Below are positions 22,001 to 31,600 of a DNA stretch of 64,000 nt, one piece after another; positions within the stretch are counted from its first letter, which is position 1, and every line of letters starts with the position of its first letter. Origin of the DNA: Amphibalanus amphitrite. Lineage: Eukaryota; Arthropoda; Thecostraca; Balanomorpha; Balanidae. Both the position numbers and the translations under genes were made by a program. The stretch is taken from contig NW_024882305.1 of NCBI RefSeq assembly GCF_019059575.1, positions 271,805 through 335,804 of the forward strand. Reading direction: 5' to 3'. The notes beneath the pieces were generated by a model. The model saw nothing but the letters and a program-made list of their open reading frames with translations. It made no database searches and was not told the DNA's origin.

Positions 22001-22619
22001 CGGCAGGTCTTCCTGAGTCCATTGGTGGCTTTCCCGACTCGCTAGCTCAATTTGATCAAGAGTTATTGACGAAAAACTAATATGACCTTGATGACGTCAT
22101 AAATGACGTCACGCAAGGTCAACATTGCAAAAGTGACGCATCTAACCTTGCAAGGAGTGCATAAAATCACGATTCTGTGTGCTTGAGATAGTTGGAGATC
22201 GTTCCCGGCGCCAGAATAGCAGTTTTCATTTTTCCCCATTGACTTAATAAAGGTGAGGTCACGAAAATGAACTGACCTCATATGACCTTTAGGAAAAATC
22301 CGAGATATACAAGTTGTGGGACTCATAATGGATACTAGATCCTGCAAGTTTCATTTCCCTGTGACATCTCCTCTGGCAGTGAGGGCGTTGCGAAGTTGCG
22401 ACATCTGAAGACCGTGCAGGGGTTCACTTATGACGTCATAGGTCAGTGACCTGACCTAACCCAAAAATGCGGTTGGTGTCAAAAGATCCGGCTTGGATCA
22501 AAGGTCAGGTATGCCAAGTTTCAGCTCTCTATCACCAGCGTGTTCGGAGCTATCGCGAAAAAACCCTATGGGGGGGGGCGGCACCCGCCCCCCCCCCCCC
22601 TCGGCCGGCGGAGGGTTAA

Positions 22620-24780
22620 ATGCCGCAATGCGCCATAAACTGAGTTATTGCACCAGGTGTGGCCTGTGAGGTAATACCACCCGACCGTGAACTTCCGACA
22701 GACGCTAGCGGGTAGCTGTAATAATTACATTAAATTGTTACAGACGACCACTCAGTTCTTTAATCAGCTTCAGCCCTCAAAGTGTAAGATATGGACGTTG
22801 TGCTCCCTGCGAATACGAAGTAGTCTGGTGCTTCCGTCTCCTCCCGTCTCCCATAACCTTCCCGCTAGTTCTGGACCTATATCCGTCTAGTTTGCCTGTC
22901 TGTGTGTCTCTCTGTGAGTGTCATTCCTCCGTTTCTCTCTTTCACTTCCAAGCCATCGACACAAACACCTCAACCACACTCACATAGTCACATATCCAGC
23001 GCTGTATTCTTTGTTGAGCGCGAAAACACATCAAGCGGTACACACAAGCAGAGCGCAGTACATCGCTCGCTGGGTACCTTATACTCTGTACCCGCTGCAC
23101 AGAACACCCGTACCCGCACACTGGAGGCGCTAGGCGCTCGGGGCAGCAGAGGGCGGGCACACGACCGTTTTGATTTCCATTTGAGCGTCAGAAGTGGCGC
23201 AGTTAGTTTGGCGATGGTAGATGTAGTGACGAATCCAGAGTGGGCTAGGCCCTTCTAAATATGAAAACGTAGTCTAAATAATGCGCTAGATTCGTGTCCA
23301 AAAATGTGTGAAGACTCATTGTCATGAATTTTGCATAATGTTTCTTGGTCTTATCGTTAGCAAGACTCGATGTAGCATGGAGAAATATACAAACTTTGAC
23401 ATTTTTGAACTTAGTTCTAGCGATCCGATTGGCATCATTTGATTGTCCGAAACCCAGAGAGCAGCATCGAGCCCACAGGCGCATTCTCTGGATCCGCCCA
23501 GACATATAAAAGATACTTCTTAGAGATGCTCTTGCTGCTGGGCGTATAGTCTAGGCGGCAGCGAAAGGTGACACCGAATTGCTTTATATCGAGCACAGCC
23601 CCAGTACGTCTCGAGTATGTCTGAAGCACGTCTCAAGAACGTCCGAGCACGTCCGGCTAGTCCCAGTACTTTCCAGAACGGTAGCAGCACGATCGAATTC
23701 GTCCCGAACAATGCCCAAGCCCGGTGTCAGGCTAGTCCCGAATTCGGCGTCTGTAGTGGCGCCCTTTCCCAGGGTACCGAATACCGATAACCCTTGACCC
23801 ATTGGCAGCATTCTTGTATTGGTTGTGGAGTGAGGGAGTGCTCAGGGAATGTTGCATAGCTGACGTGCTGCCTTTTGTTGGTTGCAAAGTGGATTAGATT
23901 AGAGAGCAATGCCATTGATTGACCCGCCAAGGCGAAAATGTCAATGCCGAAAAGGAGAGGATGCATGGACGATCATGTATGTACGTTTCTAAGGACTGAA
24001 TGCATTGAGGCTAAATGCCACTCTTTGAAATGTGTGGATGTCTAAATATAGAACTGAAAGGCGTTGCTACTGCCTGAAAGGGCGGGATGCATAAAGGACA
24101 TTTATGTGTTGACTGCTTGCATAGAGGACATTTTCACTGCTTGAAAGAGGACTGGGTCGTGATGCATAGACTTGTGGGGGCAAACAGGGGACACATCGTG
24201 AGAAGCAGATCCACGTGACCGGATGACTGACCCGAACGAGCGTCAGTGGGGACCCGTGAAGCCGAACGTTTTGCGGACAGACCTAGAGACAATGATATGC
24301 CGGGGCGCAGAAAGTGTCAGGTGTCCTAAGCTACGATGATTTGTCGCAAGGCGTAAGAAATTGAATGCAGCTTGGGGACGAACGCGATAAATGGCACGAA
24401 TTCAGTAAAAGCTGTGATAATTTGAACGGTTCTTTTCCGTCTTATTCGTCTCGTTGCAAAAAGTCGCGTCCGTTTTATCTAGTTTTTGGACGAATGAGCG
24501 AATTGTACATCGATAGCTTCTCACCCTGACCCCGCAGTGGCCATTTTGATTTGGAGCCGACGGATGAAACACGTAGGACTGGCTATACAGCAGTGTGACC
24601 CCTCCCCAGCGCCCACAATAACACACCGTACACGAGTGGCTGGCACTGCGCAGAAGAGTTTAGGGGCGCGGCTGGGCCCGGCTCGCCCGGCCACTGACTA
24701 ACGACGGCAGTGTCCCGTACCCTTTAGCGTCGAGCGTGACGCCGCGCAGCGCTGTGTACATAATATTAGCACATCCAGGT
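22620..24780. other. No recognised gene
   Basis: No reading frame with domain or splice support was found. About 23600-23760 holds a weak, short-period repeat of words such as CACGTC, CGTCC and AGTCCC. The region lies 3' of the receptor gene. Confidence 0.35.
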
Positions 24781-24798
24781 TCGTAAGTGATCACACAC

Positions 24799-25105
24799 AC
24801 AATCCAACACTACCGCATTCCAATACACACTTCTACAATCTAGCATCCAACAAAATACCACACTCCAACACACTTCCAACAAAATACCACATTCCAACCT
24901 ACCACACCCAAATTCCAACAGTCCTTCACTCCAACACTCAAAGCCGATCACAGTAGCACATTCCGGCGCCGTAGCACCGCCTGCTCGTCGGGCAGGTTTA
25001 GAGTGTTGCCCACTTCCCCGCCGCTGCGGCCTCCCCTTCATCACAACACTGCATAGAAAGCCGATCACATTGAAAGATATACCCGGCGACCCGCCAGGCA
25101 GGTTT
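24799..25105. repeat. A/C-rich degenerate repeat 3' of the receptor stop
   Basis: Repeats of CATTCCAACA and ACACTTCCAACAAAATACCA fill 24799-24945. Then AAAGCCGATCACA and GGGCAGGTTT/AGGCAGGTTT occur twice (about 24951-24998 and 25059-25107). This would be 3' untranslated or flanking DNA of the minus-strand gene. No AATAAA on the minus strand was found close by. Confidence 0.5.
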
Positions 25106-25274
25106 GACAACGCCACGCGCCGACATCAGAGCCGCTCACTGCGACGCTCTCAACGAACCCGAACGCCACTCGGTGACCTAGGGTCCACCGCGGGCGAAAC
25201 AGACACCTTCACAGCGCGCGGTGCGTTCTCTTTGCACTGGTTCCCTTCGTGGTTTGTCTCTGCGGCGAGAACGC

Positions 25275-25522
25275 TCACGGATACGCACCGCCCGACACAG
25301 CTCCGCCACGGGAAGTTCGGTAATGCGGCGGCTGCTGAAGCAACACCGGAGCCGCCAGCGGCTGGAACGGCGGCGGCTGCTGCGGCAGCTGCAGCTGCTG
25401 CTGCTGCAGCTGTTGTTGCTGCAGCTGCTGCTGCTGGAGCTCCATCTGCTGTTGTAGTTTCATCTGTTGTTGCTGTTGGAGTTTCATCTGCTCCTGCTGG
25501 TGTTGCTGCTGCTGAAGTTTCA

Positions 25523-25557
<35 letters not shown>

Positions 25558-25678
25558 GGCAGGAACGGCTGCAGCCCCTCCGCTCCGGTCTGCGGCGGCG
25601 GGCTCCACTCGCCCGGGTCGGTCAGCATCTTCTGTTCCATCGCCTGCAGGCTTGGCCCGAGTTCTGCGAGCAGCCAAT
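25275..25678 (-). CDS. Receptor last coding exon, Gln-rich C-terminus
   Basis: Acceptor GTGATACAG lies just upstream in transcript direction. With the G from the previous exon the frame reads DWLLAELGPSLQAMEQKMLT, then EWSPPPQTGAEGLQPFLPQ and long Gln runs mixed with Leu, Met and Lys. It ends RTSRGGAVSGGAYP and TGA (25277-25275). The Gln tract comes from CAG repeats that are likely variable in length. LDWLL at the exon start matches the LXXLL pattern and LLAEL resembles an AF-2 core. A possible donor (CGGGCG|GTGCGT) near the end cannot be excluded. Confidence 0.85.
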
Positions 25679-28600
25679 CTGTATCACACATCGACGACCG
25701 CGGTCACGTGGGCTCCCGGCCGCCAATCAGACGACTCGACCGCGGTCGATCACGTGGGCTACGGCAAGACCAATCAGATGAGAAGACGGCTCCAGACGGC
25801 TAATCGGATGGCAGGATCGGGTCACGTGGGCGCGGACAGCCAATGAGATGGCGGGAACAAGTCACGTGGGCCTCGGATGGCAAATCAGATGGCAGGAGCA
25901 GATAACGTGAGCTCCGGATGACAAATCATACGGCAGTACCAGGTCACGTGGGCTACAGACAGCCAATCAAGTGGTAGGACCGGATCACGTGAGCTACGGA
26001 CAGCCAATCAAGTGGCGGGACCGGATCACGTGGACTCTGGACAGCCAATCAAGTGGCAGGACTGGGCCACGTGAGATACGGACGGCCAACCAGATGGCAG
26101 GAACGGGTCAAGGTGCCGTCTGGTGGCCGACAGGATTCATTTCAAATGCATCTCGATAATTGACATTGCGATTGCCCTCACTAAGTACCTTCGCACTGGT
26201 GGGGAGGGGGGGGGGGGGGCAACCAAGGAGCCGACCGCTCAGGTTTTCTGCAGTAGTGGAAAGTTCGTTTTATTCTTATTGACGTCAAGATGACGTGATT
26301 CTAACGACTAATCCCACCACTGCGAGGGTATGTTTGGGCCCTACCAAACAGTGGTTCAACATATCACACCGCATATAACGATGCGTCAGCATAGGGTCAT
26401 CCATTAGCAAATAAAAACACAGTGAACCAACATTAGACATACTGGATCGGTTAAATAGAACCAACATGCTCACAAGTCACAGCAAACATTGAAGTGGCGT
26501 GAAAAATGTTCTTTTGGTGGTGTTAACTACCGTTCAAAGGAAATGTGAGGGAAAGTGTACAGAATTATAACACACTTATGTAATGTTGTGCATCTGTGCA
26601 CATGATAGTGTATGAAATGACGGTATCTGTGTTGGATAAGGAACTTTCATTAAGTGTTAGGTGTAGTATTTGATTTCTGGTAGAGCCGTTTTTATCAATC
26701 AACATCGTGTTGTGTAAGGACGGTGTAGCATTTCACGCCACTTTTCAGGACCGGGGCGGGGAGCGTGCTTGATGCTCACCTAGGATCGCGCTGATGTCGA
26801 CATCGGGAGCCGAGCAGTTGGCCGGGTCACCGTCAGATGGCAGTCGCATGCAGTCTGTCCCGGGAGGTCCTGGTTGTCGGCCATCACCGAAAAAAGGACC
26901 GCTGTAGCCGGCAGCGCCGTACGGCTCCGAACCCCTGAGAAACGGGCAGAGATGGGCTCTGATGGAACAGGGAAGGCTGAGCGTTAGGCGGCACGGGCGG
27001 ACATCGATAGCAGCGCCTCTATCGGTCACTAGGGAAAGCTGGGCTGTAGGCGACGAAATACCGGCTGAGTTGTCACACGTTGAATAGGTTTATAGCCATC
27101 CGTCTTGTGAAAAAGTTGAACTTTTGCCTTTAATATTTCTACAGGCAATTTTAGAAGTGTCTTCACATGGCTTACAAAACCGTTTAGATTATTGTATTCA
27201 CTTCAAGCCTTCCCTATTGTTCTTGATGATGCGGGAACTATTTCTAATTAGTATTTCTAGCTTATTAAAAGAACATACTGTGCAAACGATGAAAAAAACA
27301 TAAGTGGAAGATTTTAAATGCAATTTTCTCTAACAATTAATGGTAAATTCTCTACATATCAAGGAAAAGGTGCATGCTAACTGATAATTTAAAGTTCTTG
27401 GGGCCAGTTGTTTTCTTCTTTTCTTGCGTCGCCCCAATGGCCGCGAATACACTTGTGATAACGCCTATCGGAAACACAGCGAGGCATGGAGATGGTATCG
27501 TAAGGTAGACTAGGAGAGCGGAGTTCTACGCTTACTTTTAGGAAATACAATGTACTGATACTTTCATGTTCCATCCATTGACGACTGGCGAAGTGAAAGC
27601 CAATGTCATGAGTTCGGAGTCAAACCTTCATGGTAAATGCACGCTATACTTTGGAAGCGGCAGTGACTTTTCTTATTCACGAGCCGAACTCGCTTCTACT
27701 CTCGAAATCCACGGGCCGTGTCGAGCCATACGTCTCGGTCTTTTACGTGATCGTCATTCGGGATGTTCAATTTAATGTCTGAACCCAATATATTGGTAAG
27801 GAGAAATGTGGAACGGTGCCAAAGGGACACAAGCCATGCACACAGTTCGTCTGGCGGTAAATGACCAGATCGCTAGCAAAAAGTTTTGCCGCCTTCTTGG
27901 TATTCTTTCTGGAGGCGGTTTCTGTCGCACCCATCAGCTCAAGTTCCTGTCTCAACTGCAGTTTTAGGCACTCGACGACTAGTGCCGTCAATTACGTGGC
28001 AAAGTTTTGCGAGTGCCCTCGTGTGTGCAACGGTGTGAGACTAACATCAAAACGTGAGCTGACTGAGTCGCTGGGGAGAGCGCCAACGAAAAGGTCAACG
28101 TCTTTCTCATCTATAACCATTCGTGGCCCTCAGAGGCCGGTGTCTGTCTGCCTACTTACCATTGAGGCCATTGGCTGGGAACGGATCCTGGTGAAGGACT
28201 GCCTGCCGGTGCCCCGCAGTCAAGACCCGCCGGTATCGCGCCAGGGCTGTACTGAGCGCCCGCCGGCGGAGAGTTGCGGATGCACTGAGCGCCGGCCGAG
28301 CCGCCGTACTGGCCGCCAGAGGGCTGCGAGGTACGCATGCACTGAGGGCCGGCCGCGCCGCGGTAGCCCGAGGGCGTCTGGGGACTGACTCCGCCGGTCG
28401 GGGGGCACTGCGGACTGGTCCCGATTGGGAAGACGGGCCCGGCGCCGGACGGCTGACCGTGGGCTGGCCAGGGAGGCGCCGTTCGCGGCGTACAGCCAAC
28501 GGAGGACGTGGCTGCCGGCTCCGGCAGACTAGCCCGTCTGGAACAGCGGAATCAGACGGTCAGATCTCAGAGCCCAGTCCTCCATATGCAAAAGCCCGCT

Positions 28601-31600
28601 TGAAGGCAAAACAGTAACAAGTTTGGGCCAGATTCAGCCTGACAAGTTCGGCATGCCTCACTATAAGCACAGACCTTCCATTATAAACATTTTAATGTTT
28701 GTAGGACGATGATTGCATCCAATGATCCATGGCAGTCATCCCTGACACCCTCAACCCCAACAGCAAGAGCTTAGAACCATGCCGTCGGGCAGGCATTCAC
28801 GAAACCTCCTTCGCGTCTTCCCGTTCTCTTACCTCCAGGAGCCTGGCGCCTGCCTCTGCTGTCCCTGCTGAAGCTGCTGCTGCTGATGCTGGTGGTGCCT
28901 GGGATGTAGGTGCTCCTGGCCCTTCTCGCAGAAGTCGGGCCACATGGGGTACGGGTTCAGGTCGATCTTGCTGAACTCTCCCGCTACGTTGGCCAAGTCT
29001 GAGTCGGGGAAACACACCCTGGAATAGGGCGAACGGGTTATAGGACAAGACAAAGAACCCCCGCGACTTCAGCAAAGAAAGGAACATGAAACAAGATGAA
29101 ACGCCACAAAGTGATGCAGCATGCCGACGAAGCGTTTCGCACATATGGAAGCTATTCTAAACCAAGTGAAATGGCGATTCGCAACATGGGAAGCAATATA
29201 AGGAGCAGCATGCTGAAGCACAAGGATTCAGAGTTCAGACCTAACCAAAACCAGAGGTTCTCCCTGGGGTCAAGAGCTTCCCTGAGGCCAGGAGCTGCCT
29301 CTCGTGCTAGGAACATTTCTGTCTTACGTGTTCATGTTGTGGTCCTCCACCAGCGTCCTGAGGTCCGCCAGCAGGTGGAGCATCCGCGGGTAGAGCACCC
29401 GGGTGCTCTCCTCGCCGTGGATGGAGCACATGTAACGCCGGATCAGACATGTGTAGTGATCCTGAAATCGGGACGGGAGGTCAGACGTGTGTAGTGGTCC
29501 TGAAATCGGGACGGGACGGATGCATCAGATTTGTGTAGTGGTCCTGTAATTGCAAAGGATGGATCAGACGAATGTCCTGCAAATGGGACTGATGGATCAG
29601 ATTGATGTAGTGGTCCTGGACTTTGGACGGATGGGTAAGACACGTGTTGTGGTCCAGCAAATGGGACGGATGGATTAGGCATGTGTACTGTGTAGTGGTT
29701 TTGCAATAGGGATGGATGGATCAGACATGTGTTATGGTCCTGCAAGGGACCAGACAGACGAAGACGTAGTGGCTGATGCAGTGTCGCGTCTGGGGTGGCT
29801 GTATTTCTGTATTTCTGTATTTGCGCAAATCACCAACAGGCTTGGCCCAATGACAGGTGAAGTCATATAAGTATATCACACCAAACACACTGTAAAAATA
29901 ATGATCTGTTCTAAGTACAGAAGACTATAGAAGTAAAAGTAAAAGTACCTATAGTGTAAAAAAGACTATAAAGGCAGAGTGTAAATGACTACGAAGGCAT
30001 AACAGATAAATAGTACCTACTATAGAACTACATACGATATACATAAACATTAAAACACTGTATAAGATACTGAAAGTACTGAATATCTACCTACCTAAAA
30101 ATAAAGCATTAGTGATGTATGATGTGCACAAGATAAAAAGCTTAAAACATCACAAGCTAACTTTTACACGACAGCTAACTTTTGTCCTAACATAGCGAGA
30201 AATCACTCCGATCTGCACTATGTGCATGGGTCCACCATTGCAAATTGGCTTTGCATTGACTGCTGGAGGATGCACGGTGAGCATAATGTAGTCAAACAAG
30301 GTCCATGCAAGTACGGAATGATTTAAACATATCTGAAGGTTCTGCACGAATAGGATTTGCGCTCTCTGCATGATAAGCGAAATCCTCCCAACGAATCCAA
30401 CAAATGTATGCCGATGAATGTCAAATTGATTTAGGTACTGCAGAATCCGATGACTGAATGCTAAAATCCCAGATGCTCAACATCCCTTGACAACTACATA
30501 CAATACTGTTGAATACGGCCATCATTGGATTAATCAACATCAAGATAACCGCCCGACAGTCTTGCTCCCAGACCGACCAACCAAACAAGGTCCAGAGAAA
30601 CCTGTCTCACCAATGTACTGGTGTCTGGTGACCACACCCTACCCCTTTCCCTTCTCCTCAGAGAGGACTGACTGGATGGGTCATTATTGTGAGGACCACA
30701 TGGCCCATACCCCTATACCACCGTTCGCGACCGTCTCTTTCCCCTCCTCCTGTTGGACAGACAGCCTTGTATGGTACGAATGCATAATTCACGAGTCCAT
30801 GACGCCGGTCCTGTCGCCATCGAGCTTCCTTTCTGTTTGCCCATCGCATGTGAATCGACCCGCAAAGTTCCGTAAGGCATGTACCTCAATTTCTGTCCCC
30901 AGGAGAAAAGTCCTTATCTCCCCACTAAACGAACCTGCGGCGTAGCAAGTCTTCAGGCCAGTCTTCGTACCCCCTGCCCCATCCCCTTTCTCCCCCCCCC
31001 CAGATGAAGGAACTTGCACACTCACTCAGGGTGGTCCACATTTACATGGTAAAAAATAAAGTTCGTCAGATTCATCGGGCCGGGTCGGAATTCTTGTCGA
31101 TACTATAGCACAAGATTCTGTGCAAAATTTCATTAAGATTGGATGATTTTATCCCGTCCCGCAAAACAGTCAAAGTTTCCATTATATGTACCAGCCTTCA
31201 GTATAGGGTGAATACTTGTCTTTCAACATTGCCCAGTCGCGCCAGCGGCTATCTACCAAAGAGCTTGCATGCTCAACGCACCAACCCTCTCTAGCCTTCT
31301 CAATGATAGATCTAGTCTTCCTATCAGCCACAGGCAGGAACGATAATCCACAGTTCCTGTTGCAGTTCCTGTTCTCAGTGCCAGGAGCAAGGCCCTGTAT
31401 GCCAGGAGGTGCGAATGCATTACGCTAGTTATGAATTTGCCTGCGTCTGGGATGGCCGCTGAAGCTGCAAAAGGCACACGCTCAATCACCGAAATGTGGC
31501 TTGTTTTGGCAGCCAGAAGCAAATCCTTGCTGGGTGAAACAGCCTCTTACGAAATGCATGACGCATCTTTTCACTTTTCACACCATCCGCCTTCCGGCCC

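Larger units (their letters stand above)
14129..22619. mobile_element. Outer TTAA-flanked element with nested insertions (inferred)
   Basis: The left end is TTAACCCTCGCCGG (14129 on), followed after a short insertion by CGCCGGCCGAGGGGG and CGGGTACGACCC. The reverse complement of the right end is TTAACCCTCCGCCGGCCGAG followed by a G run and CGGGTGCCGCCC. TTAA is at both outer ends (14129-14132, 22616-22619). Inside are complete TTAA elements at 14892-15885 and 16562-20350 and an unmatched right end at 21474-21477, so the pairing of these two outer ends is an inference from end similarity. Confidence 0.4.

Noticed and set aside
25150-25846. Alanine-rich and leucine-rich long ORFs around 25.3-25.6 kb
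   Set aside because: They are other frames and the opposite strand of the receptor's CAG repeat; only the Gln frame joins the upstream exon in phase.
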